The notes: generated by a model from the sequence alone, not told the origin. Positions 1-8,402 are shown, counted from the stretch's first letter. The stretch: 64,000 nt of DNA from Caproiciproducens sp. NJN-50 (GCF_004103755.1 NZ_CP035283.1:310001-374000); one strand, 5' to 3'. Made by a program: numbers and translations.

Positions 1-389
1 CTGACGCGATACATGACTTTGACCTTTTAGACAGAGAAGATTGGTTCGGCGTTACATACGCGGGCTACCCGAATCTCACGGACGGCATTTCGCCCGCAGA
101 GCCGGGCGCTGGCACTCCATTCTGGCGCTTGCAGGCTTTGAAAGGCGCGCACGCCGCAAAAATTAATACGTGGGTATCCTGCGAACCGGTTCTTAGCGCG
201 AGCGACGTTCTTCTCCTGATTGAAAAAGGCAATTATATTGACAAATTCAAGATTGGGAAAATGAATTATCATCCGTCAAATATCGACTGGAAAGCATTTG
301 GAGAAGCGGCAGAAGCGGCATGCAAGAAGTATGGCAGGAATTATTACATCAAAGAAGATTTGAGAAAGGAAATGGAAAACCATGCCTGA
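1..389 (+). CDS. Radical SAM family phage protein, C-terminal part (5' end outside window)
   Basis: The reading frame is open from base 3 to a TGA at 387-389, so the gene enters from the left. About 128 residues are visible. They contain a WVSCEPVL segment, a FKIGKMNYH segment and a YYIKEDLRKEM ending. This is the pattern I know from the C-termini of prophage-encoded radical SAM proteins, where the first segment is usually W.S.EP and forms a late barrel strand. The CxxxCxxC cluster motif would lie upstream and cannot be seen. The gene overlaps the next by 8 bases, suggesting translational coupling. Substrate unknown. Confidence 0.6.
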   Translation, partial: DAIHDFDLLDREDWFGVTYAGYPNLTDGISPAEPGAGTPFWRLQALKGAHAAKINTWVSCEPVLSASDVLLLIEKGNYIDKFKIGKMNYHPSNIDWKAFGEAAEAACKKYGRNYYIKEDLRKEMENHA

Positions 390-768
390 CCTTATCCAGC
401 AAATCCGCGATACATACTCCACAGATAAAGCCGCAGCGCTCAATATGTTGCCTGAACTGTTTCAACAGTACGACGAGGGGAAGATCGTGGAGTTGCCGTG
501 CAAAGTGGGGGATAAGGTTTTTGTTAGAGCCGACACATGGGGAAATACATGGAATTTCGTGACGGTCGATTACGGAAAGCTTTTGGTCGGAGAAATTATC
601 GGAATTGTCAAGACCAGAAAGCAAACGCTCATGAAAATTCAAGTCGAGCATCATGTTTCGTGGAAGAAAGAACGTAAGCGGTATCCGGTCGGCGCAATTG
701 GAATAACTGTCTTTCTAACTGAGAGTGAAGCGAAGGAGCATCTTAAAAATGTGCAAAAAGGATTTTAG
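382..768 (+). CDS. Hypothetical phage protein, 128 aa
   Basis: ATG at 382 lies inside the end of the preceding gene. The product is soluble, with mixed charge and no signal peptide or membrane segment. The N-terminal half is helical-looking and the C-terminal half is strand-rich, with [14 protein letters not shown] do not recognise the family. Its place among small early/middle genes left of the terminase suggests an accessory phage role, but nothing in the sequence gives the function. Confidence 0.6.
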   Translation: MPDLIQQIRDTYSTDKAAALNMLPELFQQYDEGKIVELPCKVGDKVFVRADTWGNTWNFVTVDYGKLLVGEIIGIVKTRKQTLMKIQVEHHVSWKKERKRYPVGAIGITVFLTESEAKEHLKNVQKGF

Positions 769-1303
769 TGAATACAAAGGAAAAAGATATGGACGTCTTA
801 TAGTAACTGATGTTATTTATGTTCATGGAAGCAAAACGCGTTTCAAATGCAAATGTGATTGTGGAAAATCGTTTGAAACGAGTGCAGACAACATCTTGAG
901 GGGACGTACGCGGAGTTGCGGATGCTTGAGACATGAGGTTAGAATTTTCAATGGGGAAAAATCGGTAATACATGGTTTTGTAGGGCACCCGCTTTATAGC
1001 GTACATAATTCGATGATAGAGCGGTGTGAAAACCCAAATAACCACGCCTATAAAAACTATGGCGGAAGGGGAATTCAGGTTTGCAAAGAATGGCATGACA
1101 TGGGTGAATTTGGAAGATGGGCGTTGGCTCATGGATACAAGCGAGGGCTATCTATTGATCGTATTGACAACGACAAAGGTTATTCACCAGAAAATTGCCG
1201 TTGGGCCACAATGAAAGAGCAAGGGAATAATAGAAGAACTTGCTTAAACTACAGACACACCCGTGAAGCAGCCGAAGCCGCGTTGAAGGAGCGTAAATCA
1301 TGA
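749..1303 (+). CDS. HNH/AP2-like DNA-binding phage protein (homing-endonuclease type)
   Basis: 184 residues from ATG 749; GGAG at 735-738 fits this start better than the upstream in-frame GTG at 725. The N-terminal half carries a CKCDCG...CGCL cysteine cluster typical of a small zinc knuckle. The second half has Y-x-[24 protein letters not shown] and EQGNNRR. This is the signature of free-standing HNH-like or AP2-like phage proteins that bind and often nick DNA. The gene overlaps both neighbours. It may be a mobile nuclease or a domesticated DNA-binding protein; cutting activity is inferred only. Confidence 0.7.
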   Translation: MCKKDFSEYKGKRYGRLIVTDVIYVHGSKTRFKCKCDCGKSFETSADNILRGRTRSCGCLRHEVRIFNGEKSVIHGFVGHPLYSVHNSMIERCENPNNHAYKNYGGRGIQVCKEWHDMGEFGRWALAHGYKRGLSIDRIDNDKGYSPENCRWATMKEQGNNRRTCLNYRHTREAAEAALKERKS

Positions 1304-1515
1304 TTTTCCCTGACCGTCTTCGCCAGCTCCGCGAGGAATCCGGGCTGTCGCAAAGGCAACTTGCCGATAGAGCCGGATTATCACTGACAATGATCCGTTT
1401 TTATGAATACGGAAAAAGCGGCCCTCCTGGATACTCTCTATTCCATCTGGCCGACGCTCTGCATGTCTCAATGGATTATCTTTACGGAAGAACCGATAGG
1501 AGGGATGTTGATTGA
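1300..1515 (+). CDS. XRE/Cro-C1 family helix-turn-helix regulator
   Basis: 71 residues, starting in an ATGA overlap with the stop of the HNH-like gene. It is essentially one HTH_3 domain: [23 protein letters not shown] (read in two parts) gives helices 1-3, with [11 protein letters not shown] as the turn to helix 4 and [10 protein letters not shown] as the usual ending of single-domain phage repressors. It presumably binds operators as a dimer. The operon position ahead of the late genes suggests control of the lytic switch or late expression. Confidence 0.85.
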   Translation: MIFPDRLRQLREESGLSQRQLADRAGLSLTMIRFYEYGKSGPPGYSLFHLADALHVSMDYLYGRTDRRDVD

Positions 1516-1877
1516 CGCGAGAACAGCTTGAGAACTATCACGACATCATTGTCCGCTTGAAAGACCTGAAAACGACAATCGTCACAGACTCGGTAAAGGG
1601 TTCGCTTGACGAGTATCCATACATAAACCACTCAGTTACGCTCCACGGGGTCCGCAGAGACGAGAAAGCACGGCAAGAGGTGAAATTACTCGAACAGGAA
1701 AAAGATGCCATAGACGGGTTTATAGACGGCATTGAGGACGTGCGCGTTCGTAACATCCTTGATTGGAAGTATCGCAAGGGTTTTGGATGGAATGAAATAG
1801 CGGCGCACAGTGGAAGAAGCATTAGCGCCGAAAAAGAATATTCGCGCAGATTTTTTAAAAGAAATTTGCAAAAGTGA
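1512..1877 (+). CDS. Sigma-like phage transcriptional regulator (ArpU/RinA-type late activator)
   Basis: 121 residues, beginning at TTG 1512 and overlapping the XRE gene's stop. The N-terminal part is a long charged helix. The C-terminal part, with VRNILDWKYRKGFGWNEIAAHSG and SEKEYSRRFFK-type spacing, resembles a sigma-70 region 4 HTH as found in the short late-transcription activators just left of phage terminases. It probably switches on the packaging and structural operon. The family assignment rests on layout and the HTH, not on a strict motif. Confidence 0.65.
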   Translation: MTREQLENYHDIIVRLKDLKTTIVTDSVKGSLDEYPYINHSVTLHGVRRDEKARQEVKLLEQEKDAIDGFIDGIEDVRVRNILDWKYRKGFGWNEIAAHSGRSISAEKEYSRRFFKRNLQK

Positions 1878-2211
1878 CCATTGTGACGATAGTTACGATA
1901 TAATTAAAAATGAAGAGTTGTAAGAGCGTTTACAAGGAAACATTTATCCATATCGAACTCGCCTCCCGGCGGCGGGAATAATAGCCGGGTCCTCCCAAGC
2001 GCCGCTCGACTTGCTACGGGCGGCGCAGATATGCCAGCATAAAGGCCAATTCAAACGGATTGACTGCGGCGTGTTAACCGGATGCTGACACTACATACCC
2101 GCCGGAAGGCTTGTCAGGCTGTATCGATCCAACCGAGGCGCACGGTTTCGGCGGGCGCGCTTGAATATTCTAGCGTATCGCTTCGGCGGTGCGCTTTTGT
2201 TTTGGTGAACT
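1878..2211. other. Structured non-coding block upstream of terminase
   Basis: No credible gene in about 330 bases, but dense inverted repeats: TCCCG/CGGGA at 1964-1977, GCGCCGC 1999-2005 with GCGGCGC 2020-2026, CAGCAT 2035-2040 with ATGCTG 2082-2087, CTGACA 2085-2090 with TGTCAG 2112-2117, CCCGCCG 2098-2104 with CGGCGGG 2149-2155, and GCGCAC 2138-2143 with GTGCGC 2189-2194 followed by TTTTGTTTT. The third and fourth pairs share bases, so they are mutually exclusive. It could be a structured RNA, an antiterminator or leader, or a packaging (cos/pac) site. No known class is recognised. Confidence 0.45.
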
Positions 2212-2296
2212 ATGAAATATCATTACATACCAGAATTCAATTCGTATCTATTTGGGGCAGCGGAGGCCAGAGCCGATCGTTATTGGAGGGATAGAC

Positions 2297-2443
2297 TTGG
2301 ATATTCCAGAAAGACGGCAGGAGATATACAAAGCAATCCTGAATCTGAAAAGCAAGCCGTCCCTCGCAAGGGAGGAACGAGCGGAACTGGCGGAGCTGCA
2401 AGCGGAATGGAATAGGCTGATATGGTGCGGGAGAAAAGCATGA
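2297..2443 (+). CDS. Small phage protein upstream of TerS, 48 aa
   Basis: TTG at 2297 has a strong GGAGGG at 2285-2290 with a 6-base gap, which decides the start although the frame is open further upstream. The product begins MDIPERRQEIYKAIL and continues as a charged helical hairpin (REERAELAELQAEWNRL). The overlapping frame starting at ATG 2212 gives a low-complexity Gly/Ser tail and looks like a shadow. Small helical proteins at this place are common before phage terminases; function unknown. Confidence 0.5.
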   Translation: MDIPERRQEIYKAILNLKSKPSLAREERAELAELQAEWNRLIWCGRKA

Positions 2444-2508
2444 ACATACCTCAATGGGGCTATTTAATAATACTCATTGTTATGATAGTTTTCTTTAGGA
2501 ATAAATAG
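2440..2508 (+). CDS. 22-residue single-span membrane peptide
   Basis: ATG at 2440 overlaps the stop of the preceding small gene (ATGA), with a GGGAG just upstream. The product is MNIPQWG followed by a run of Ile/Leu/Val/Met/Phe and a basic RNK end. That is one predicted membrane helix with a positive C-terminus. It may be real because of the tight coupling and ribosome site, but it is very short and no homologue is known to me. Confidence 0.35.
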   Translation: MNIPQWGYLIILIVMIVFFRNK

Positions 2509-2527
2509 TAAAGCGAGGTGAGAGGCG

Positions 2528-3019
2528 GTGAGTTCCAAACTTACAGCAAAACAGCAGAGATTCATTGATGAATATTTAATTGATCTGAACGCTACGCAAG
2601 CCGCCATTCGCGCGGGATATAGCCCCGTAGCGGCGACGGTTCAAGGAAGTCGCTTGTTAAGCTATGCTAATATTCGTGCTGAAATTGATAAGAAAATGCA
2701 GGTCCGCAAGGATGAAACGATTGCAGATCAAAATGAAGTTCTCCAAACGCTCACCCGAATCCTTCGCCGTGAGGAAAAGGAAAACACCGTTGTAGTCACG
2801 AAAAAGCATAAAAGTTCTTATGACTCCAACGGTAAGAAAAAGATCGTTGACGAGGAAACACCTGAAATCGTTGAGATACCGGCAAAGCTTTCAGACGTTA
2901 ACAAGGCCGCTGAACTTCTCGGGCGGCGCTACGCTCTCTTTACTGACAATACGCGGCTTGACGCAGATGTCGGGGTGACAATCGTTGATGATATCCCAGA
3001 ATCAAGTAAAGCTGACTGA
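2528..3019 (+). CDS. terS: Phage terminase small subunit (Terminase_2 family)
   Basis: 163 residues from GTG 2528, behind GCGAGGTGAGAGGCG. The N-terminus, LTAKQQRFIDEYL then LNATQAAIRAGYS, is the hallmark DNA-binding domain of Terminase_2 small subunits, followed by a helical oligomerisation region. It recognises the packaging start site on phage DNA and delivers it to the large subunit. It overlaps terL by about 30 bases, as in PBSX/SPP1-type phages. The likely recognition site would be this gene or the structured block just upstream. Confidence 0.9.
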   Translation: MSSKLTAKQQRFIDEYLIDLNATQAAIRAGYSPVAATVQGSRLLSYANIRAEIDKKMQVRKDETIADQNEVLQTLTRILRREEKENTVVVTKKHKSSYDSNGKKKIVDEETPEIVEIPAKLSDVNKAAELLGRRYALFTDNTRLDADVGVTIVDDIPESSKAD

Positions 3020-4259
3020 TATTATCGCCCCTGCGTTCTACCCGGTCCATCATGATATAAAGCAAGGCAAGCACACCTATTACAAATTAGACGGCGGGCG
3101 CGGCTCTACAAAGTCCTCATTTGTGAGCGAAGAAATCATAAGCGGCATGATGCGGGATGCGGCACAGGGCAAGTACACGAATGCAGTAGCTTTTCGCAGG
3201 TACAAAGAGAATCTTCACGATAGTGTTTATGAGCAGCTTATATGGGCGATTGATAAATTGGGCGTATCGGGATACTGGAAAGATACAATATCACCGCTGC
3301 GCCTTACTTATATTCCAACCGGCCAGCAGATCCTATTTCGCGGCGCTGATAAAGTCAAAAAATCGAAGTCAATCAAAGTTTCAAAAGGCTATATTAGATA
3401 TCTATGGTTTGAAGAACTGGACGAATTCGAAGGATCTGAAAAGATCAGGAGTATCCAGCAGTCGGTTGTTCGTGGTGGAGAACAGTTCACAGTATTCTAC
3501 ACTTACAATCCGCCAAAGTCTCAAAGGAACTGGGTAAATGATCCGGTTGAATTCTCCATGCCCGACATGCTGCAACATCATAGCAATTATTTAACCGTTC
3601 CCCCTGCGTGGCTAGGAGAGCAGTTCATAGTTGACGCGGAGCACTTAAAAGAGGTTAAGCCAGAAGCATACCGGCATGAATACCTGGGCGAAGTAACCGG
3701 GACCGGCGCGGAAGTGTTTACAAACCTGACGCAACGCACGATTACCGACGAAGAAATCAAGAGGTTTGATAGGATTCATCGTGGCCTTGACTGGGGATAT
3801 GCTTCGGACCCGTTCGCTTATGTGGCTTGCCAGTACGACAAGACGCGCAAGCGACTTTTTATTTTCGATGAAATATATCAGGTTAGATTAAGCAATGGCG
3901 CATCTGGAAAGCTCGTGAAGCAGCATAACCCATTGAATCAGGAAGTAACGGCAGATAGTGCCGAACCGAAAAGCATAGCGGATTACAGAGAAGCGGGAAT
4001 TCGCATTCGCGGGGCAAAGAAAGGTCCAGACAGTGTTGACTATGGTGTCAAGTGGCTTTCGGATGAATTGGAAGAAATCATAATTGACCCGGACCGCTGC
4101 CCTAACACATGGCGTGAGTTTTACGGCTATGAGCTGGACCGGGACGCAAACGGGAATTTCAAGGCAGGGTATCCCGATAAAGATAACCATACGATAGATG
4201 CCGCACGGTACGCAATGGAAAGCGAAATGCATCGCGGCGGAACAACAATAGGGTGGTGA
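2988..4259 (+). CDS. terL: Phage terminase large subunit (PBSX/Terminase_3 family)
   Basis: 423 residues from ATG 2988 (TTG 2985 is adjacent). This is the ATP-driven DNA-packaging motor and headful/cos nuclease, docked on the portal. Visible are the Walker A variant GGRGSTKS near residue 31, Walker B YLWFEELDEFE near residue 140, and the RNase H-like nuclease start RGLDWGYASDPFA in the second half, with later acidic residues in TADSAEPKSI and HTIDAARYA. The length is typical. It overlaps terS and is followed 4 bases later by the portal. Confidence 0.95.
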   Translation: MISQNQVKLTDIIAPAFYPVHHDIKQGKHTYYKLDGGRGSTKSSFVSEEIISGMMRDAAQGKYTNAVAFRRYKENLHDSVYEQLIWAIDKLGVSGYWKDTISPLRLTYIPTGQQILFRGADKVKKSKSIKVSKGYIRYLWFEELDEFEGSEKIRSIQQSVVRGGEQFTVFYTYNPPKSQRNWVNDPVEFSMPDMLQHHSNYLTVPPAWLGEQFIVDAEHLKEVKPEAYRHEYLGEVTGTGAEVFTNLTQRTITDEEIKRFDRIHRGLDWGYASDPFAYVACQYDKTRKRLFIFDEIYQVRLSNGASGKLVKQHNPLNQEVTADSAEPKSIADYREAGIRIRGAKKGPDSVDYGVKWLSDELEEIIIDPDRCPNTWREFYGYELDRDANGNFKAGYPDKDNHTIDAARYAMESEMHRGGTTIGW

Positions 4260-4263
4260 TTAA

Positions 4264-5808
4264 ATGCAGGATTTAAACGCAATCAGAAAGTACATTCAGA
4301 ATACAGAGGGCGAATATGCGCACTTCGCGGTAGTGGCGCAAGAGGGATTCGACTATTATTCCAACCATGACAAAATCAAGAATACCGGTGCCGCCGCAAT
4401 TGACGAAGTAAACGGCTATCTGAAATTGATCGGAGCGAACCCTCTACATAGCGCGGACAACCGCGTATCGCTGAATCGCCACCGCCTTGTAGTAGATCAA
4501 AAGATTGGTTATTTATTCTCTGAACCGCCGCAGATTGACGTACCGGAAGACGATAGCGGAACGGGTGATGATCCGCTACTCAAACAGGTTCAGGATACGA
4601 TGGGTACGCAGTGGCCGAAAGTAATTCGTCAGCTTGGCCTTGATGCTTCCAACACGGGCAAAGGATGGCTTGAATATTGGTCAGGCAAGGACGATACAGG
4701 CAAGAATGTATTCGACTATTGGTATATTAACCCGCTGACAGTTCGGCCCATATACGACCGCTCAACGGCAAAGAAAAAGCTATTGTATTTGATTAGGGCT
4801 TATGCGTTTCTAGACGCTGGCGGTAATCCGGTAACGCGCTATGAGTTTTGGGACGATCAGGAAGTAGCATATCTCATTAAGCCGGAAGCAACAGCCGAAT
4901 GCAAGGCACCTACGATTGACTTTGAGACGCTTCCCGACGGAACGTATAACATTCAGCCGCACGACTACGGCAGGATACCGTTTATTGAGTTCCAGAACAA
5001 CGCTCACGCCGACAACGACCTTATCATGTACAAAGATATCATCGACGCGTTGGATAAGCTCGTGAGCGGCTTTGCAAACGATATTGACGATATTCAGGAA
5101 ATTATATGGGTGCTAAAAAACTATAACGGCGAGCGTGAAGTTACGGCATACAATCAGGATGGTAGCCCAAAGCTTGACAATGATGGGAATCCAATTAAGC
5201 GCCCGGTTGACCCTGTGCAGATGATGAAACTGAAAAAGTTTGTATCTGTAGATGGAGATAACGGCGGCGGGGTTGAACCGATTCAGGCACCTATTCCTTT
5301 CGAGGCTCGTTCAAAGTTCCGCGAAATCCTCAACGAAGAATTCTGGTTTTCTGCAATGGCAGTCAATCCGAACCCCCCGACTTCGGGCGATCAGTCAGGG
5401 GTGTACATTTCATACCTTTATGGGCAGTTGGAGGAAAAGGCCGGGTTAATGGAAACCGAGTTCAGGACCGCAATTGATGAATTTTTGAAAGCGATTCTTC
5501 ACTATCTCGGTTCTGATGAATCCACACAATTCAACCAGACGTGGAAACGGACAAAGCCGCAGAATGATACAGAGATTTCAGCAATTATCGCGCAGACGCC
5601 GAACACGGTCATGTCGGACGAGACTAAGACCAAGGTTCACCCGCTGGTTGATGACTGGCAGGCAGAGCGGGCGCAGATCGAGAAGGAGCAGCAGGAGCGA
5701 GAAAAGAACCTGCTCGACCAATACAACCAGCAGGCGGGCGCTCCGGGGCAGGAAAAGCCTCCCGGAAAGCCGGAGCCGAATGCAAATGATGGGGGTGAAA
5801 AGGAATGA
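4264..5808 (+). CDS. Phage portal protein (SPP1 gp6-like)
   Basis: 514 residues. It forms the dodecameric ring at the capsid vertex through which DNA enters and leaves. Recognisable segments are YYSNHDKI near the N-terminus, VDQKIGYLFSEPP near residue 80, the central GRIPFIEFQNN, and FANDIDDIQEIIWVLKNY, all typical of Phage_prot_Gp6. The C-terminus is a Gln/Glu/Pro-rich coiled tail (EKEQQEREKNLLDQYNQQ). The order TerL, portal, Mu-F-like head protein supports the call. Confidence 0.93.
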   Translation: MQDLNAIRKYIQNTEGEYAHFAVVAQEGFDYYSNHDKIKNTGAAAIDEVNGYLKLIGANPLHSADNRVSLNRHRLVVDQKIGYLFSEPPQIDVPEDDSGTGDDPLLKQVQDTMGTQWPKVIRQLGLDASNTGKGWLEYWSGKDDTGKNVFDYWYINPLTVRPIYDRSTAKKKLLYLIRAYAFLDAGGNPVTRYEFWDDQEVAYLIKPEATAECKAPTIDFETLPDGTYNIQPHDYGRIPFIEFQNNAHADNDLIMYKDIIDALDKLVSGFANDIDDIQEIIWVLKNYNGEREVTAYNQDGSPKLDNDGNPIKRPVDPVQMMKLKKFVSVDGDNGGGVEPIQAPIPFEARSKFREILNEEFWFSAMAVNPNPPTSGDQSGVYISYLYGQLEEKAGLMETEFRTAIDEFLKAILHYLGSDESTQFNQTWKRTKPQNDTEISAIIAQTPNTVMSDETKTKVHPLVDDWQAERAQIEKEQQEREKNLLDQYNQQAGAPGQEKPPGKPEPNANDGGEKE

Positions 5809-6002
5809 CGAATAAGACTTTTTTTGATGGCCATTCAGAAAAAACTTATACGCAGGAAGAATTAAAAGATGCCATTAACAAGGCGACCTGTGAAGCGTAT
5901 GAGCGCGCTAAAACTGAATCCGAAAAGATTCGAACCAAATATAACGCCCTGTTGTGCATACTGCGTGGTTTGGACGATGCTTTCGGCGACGGTGATCTCT
6001 GA
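5805..6002 (+). CDS. Small hypothetical head-region protein, 65 aa
   Basis: ATG 5805 overlaps the portal stop and is preceded by GGGGGTGAAAAGGA. The product is charged, with a central amphipathic helix (QEELKDAINKATCEAYERAK) and no membrane segment. Its start and stop are coupled to both neighbours (TGATG with the next gene). I do not recognise the family; coupling suggests a minor head or assembly function. Confidence 0.6.
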   Translation: MTNKTFFDGHSEKTYTQEELKDAINKATCEAYERAKTESEKIRTKYNALLCILRGLDDAFGDGDL

Positions 6003-7054
6003 TGCCGTCGTACTGGGAGCAGCGCTCGATTGACAGCATAGGCCGCATGGAGAAAGCCGTAAACGGTCAGCTCCCGGACCTCATAGCATCGTTTGAGCAG
6101 GCCAAGCGCGACCTCAACGGCACCGTGTTCCGCTTCTATGTCCGATATGCGAATAACAACAAAATCTCGCTGGACGAGGCGCAGAAGATCCTTTCTCTTT
6201 CCGAGTTGCGGGAGTTTCGCGGCGACTTGGCGGAGTTTGAAAAACTCGCAAAGGATTCCATCGGCACGTTCAACCTTCAAGTTGACAACCTGTCCGTGAA
6301 AGCCCGCGTGACCCGCTATGAGGCGCTCCTGACACAGTGCGACGCCACTCTGCAAAAGCTTTATCAGGAGCAGCGGCAGCAGATTGAGAGCACGGCAACA
6401 CAGATTTACACTGAGGAGTATTACCACAGGCTTTTCGACATTGAGCAGTACACAGGTTTTCAATTCAAGTTTTCAAAACTGGCAGACAGCGCAATTCGAA
6501 AAGTGATTGAGCAGCCGGTTTTCGGAATGGATATTTCAGAACACCTATGGCGGCAGGACATTGATACAGGCTTTAAGATCCGGCAAACATTAACAAATAT
6601 GTTTGTCACTGGCAGACCTCCGCAAGACTTTTCCGAAGAACTTCAAAAGCAGATCGGCGCTGTTCGCGTTGATAAGCAAGGCAATGTAACCGGAACCGGC
6701 AAGAAATACGAATCTTACCGACTTCTTTACAATGAATCGTCGCACGTTACCGGTCAGGCCAATTATCAGGCATATGTGGACGATGGCATAGAGAAATATG
6801 AAATCGTCGCAGTGCTGGACAAGGCAACATGTAATATCTGTGCTCCACTTGATGGCAAGACATACGATCTATCAAAAAAGATTGAGGGCATTAATTACCC
6901 ACCTTTCCATGTGAATTGCCGGTGCGTTGCCGCGCCGCATGTCGATGTTGAAGGGTTCGACAGTACACGAATAGCCCGTGACCCTGAAACAGGCAAATCC
7001 TATCAGACAACAGCGCAGACATATGAAGAATGGGCGAAAGGAAAAGGCATATGA
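6002..7054 (+). CDS. Phage minor head protein, Mu F-like/SPP1 gp7 family
   Basis: 350 residues. The C-terminal third holds the family signature: VLDKATCNICAPLDGKTYDL followed by YPPFHVNCRCVAAP, with conserved Cys/His pairs. The N-terminal part is a long helical region. Proteins of this family bind the portal and take part in capsid morphogenesis or DNA ejection. It lies directly after the portal and overlaps the next reading frame by ATGA. Length is normal for the family. Confidence 0.92.
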   Translation: MPSYWEQRSIDSIGRMEKAVNGQLPDLIASFEQAKRDLNGTVFRFYVRYANNNKISLDEAQKILSLSELREFRGDLAEFEKLAKDSIGTFNLQVDNLSVKARVTRYEALLTQCDATLQKLYQEQRQQIESTATQIYTEEYYHRLFDIEQYTGFQFKFSKLADSAIRKVIEQPVFGMDISEHLWRQDIDTGFKIRQTLTNMFVTGRPPQDFSEELQKQIGAVRVDKQGNVTGTGKKYESYRLLYNESSHVTGQANYQAYVDDGIEKYEIVAVLDKATCNICAPLDGKTYDLSKKIEGINYPPFHVNCRCVAAPHVDVEGFDSTRIARDPETGKSYQTTAQTYEEWAKGKGI

Positions 7055-7229
7055 AGTATTGCCCCTACAATTTAAAAATTGAGCAAGTCACTGAAAATAC
7101 ATATGAGTACAACGATGATAATCTCAATACAATGCATACCCAAAGCTATTAGAAAAGCAAGACCGTATGCCATGCATTGGGAAAGATTGTGGTGCTTTTT
7201 ATGATGGCCATTGTCACTATAGGGGATGA
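7051..7229 (+). pseudogene. Frameshifted small cysteine-containing phage gene
   Basis: ATG 7051 overlaps the head gene's stop and reads MKYCPYNLKIEQVTENTYEY, then stops at 7150-7152 after 33 codons. If the frame moves by one base near 7140-7145, translation continues as KLLEKQDRMPCIGKDCGAF and then YDGHCHYRG, to TGA at 7227-7229. The rejoined protein of about 59 residues matches a small MKYCP...GKDCGAFYDGHCHY family I know from Clostridia prophages. So this is one gene with a frame disruption: a mutation, a sequencing error or, less likely, programmed frameshifting. Confidence 0.6.
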
Positions 7230-7294
7230 AAGGCGGTGATCCGCTTATCTCGCTTGCCGCGTAACGGCTGAATAAATAAAAAGGATTGATTATT

Positions 7295-7714
7295 ATGTCA
7301 GAAGATATTACCCGTGCAGACCTTGAATATATGTTCAATACGGCGGCTGAAAAGTTTTTCAAAGAATTCAAGGCAGCAAGAATTGAACCGGTCATCAACA
7401 TAAATTCCGGTTCTACTTCCGTAAAAGAAATCAGCAAGCAGCTTGCGCAGATGTTTCGGGAATCAGCGGATTCCGCAGCGGGCGGGTGCTATTCGGAAAC
7501 TTTTTCTCGCGCAACAATGGCCAAGCAAATCAAGAGAAGCGAGCTTATAAAAGAAATTCACGATGCGGTTATCGAAAGTTTGTCATCTAGCATCACAATT
7601 GATCTGGATGTCCCTTCTGCTTCTTGCAAAATCGGGTATCCTGTCAATGCTGCTGAACGGGCGGCAGAGAACGTGATAAAGCGATATATTGGTGATATTC
7701 AGGTTATTGATTGA
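7295..7714 (+). CDS. Hypothetical phage protein sharing a motif with the tape-measure C-terminus
   Basis: 139 residues from ATG 7295, placed behind AAAAAGGA. The N-terminal segment (L-x-YMFNTAAEKFFKEFKA then RIEPVININ) is clearly related to the end of the tape-measure protein (L-x-YVFEASAAKFFATFNA then KIEPSVNIA). The middle is helical and the end is GYPVNAAERAAENVIKRY. It sits between the minor head gene and the scaffold and is followed by a strong terminator, so it may be a separate transcription unit. Function unknown. Confidence 0.65.
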   Translation: MSEDITRADLEYMFNTAAEKFFKEFKAARIEPVININSGSTSVKEISKQLAQMFRESADSAAGGCYSETFSRATMAKQIKRSELIKEIHDAVIESLSSSITIDLDVPSASCKIGYPVNAAERAAENVIKRYIGDIQVID

Positions 7715-7715
7715 A

Positions 7716-7746
7716 AACGTCCCGCCTTACGGCAGGGCGTTTTTTA
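7716..7746 (+). terminator. Intrinsic terminator
   Basis: Arms 7717-7726 and 7731-7740 (ACGTCCCGCC against GGCAGGGCGT, with G-U pairs), loop TTACG, then a run of T to 7745. It closes the upstream head-gene unit before the scaffold. Confidence 0.8.
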
Positions 7747-7838
7747 ATACCAAATTATCCGTGGTGCGCGGAACAAAATAATGCACACCGCAATGCGGGG
7801 ACTGGCCCGAGAAAAAGGATAGCGGGTAAGGAGTTACA

Positions 7839-8402
7839 ATGCTCGAATGGCTAAAAACAATCTTAGGTGATACGTACACCGAAGATATTGACAAAAAAGT
7901 ATCTACCGAAATCGGCAAAGGATTTGTTTCCCGCACTGATTTCAACACTGCAAACGAGGCAAAGAAGACCCTTGAAGGTCAAATCGCCGACCGAGACAAA
8001 CAGATCAAAGGCTTTGAAAAGTTGGCCGGTGACAATGAAGCCTTGAAAACGCAGTTGACACAGGCGCAGGAAGCAAACAAGACAGCCAAAACCGATTATG
8101 AAGCCAACCTGAAAAAGGTCACGCTTGACAGCAAGGTTGAAACTGCTTTGCTTGGCGCAAAAGCCAAAAGCACAAAGGCCGTCCGCGCTTTGCTGGACGA
8201 AAGCAAAATTTCAATTGACGGGGATAACGTCCTAGGCCTGAATGAACAACTTGAAGCCTTGAAAAAGGATTCGGCTTATTTGTTCGGGGACGCGCAGACG
8301 CAGAATCCGCCGCCGCCGGTAAAAGGCGATCCGCCTAAGACCGGTGATAATGATATGGCACAATGGGCAAAAGAGGCAGGAGTAAAACTGCCGAAAACAT
8401 AA
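7839..8402 (+). CDS. Phage scaffold protein (GP20-like)
   Basis: 187 residues from ATG 7839 with AAGGAG six bases upstream. The N-terminus, MLEWLKTILGD, is followed by a long coiled coil (about residues 45-95, rich in Lys/Glu/Gln), then a compact helical domain (KVETALLGAKAKSTKAVRALLD), a Pro/Gly linker and a short C-terminal helix. This is the layout of Phage_GP20 minor structural/scaffold proteins that template capsid assembly and are then expelled. It stands immediately before the capsid gene. No head protease gene is visible. Confidence 0.88.
   Translation: MLEWLKTILGDTYTEDIDKKVSTEIGKGFVSRTDFNTANEAKKTLEGQIADRDKQIKGFEKLAGDNEALKTQLTQAQEANKTAKTDYEANLKKVTLDSKVETALLGAKAKSTKAVRALLDESKISIDGDNVLGLNEQLEALKKDSAYLFGDAQTQNPPPPVKGDPPKTGDNDMAQWAKEAGVKLPKT

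Noticed and set aside
2082..2294. Rightward frame across the structured block
   Set aside because: No ribosome site and it crosses all the inverted repeats; Arg/Ser-rich composition of a shadow frame.
2212..2415. Frame MKYHYIPEFN overlapping the small gene before terS
   Set aside because: The beginning looks plausible, but the second half is Gly/Ser low complexity while the other frame gives a good helical protein with a strong ribosome site at 2297. A frame fusion of the two is possible but unsupported.
7141..7150. Programmed frameshift in the small MKYCP gene
   Set aside because: The bases at the join do not form an X XXY YYZ slip site and no stimulatory stem is evident; simple disruption is more likely.
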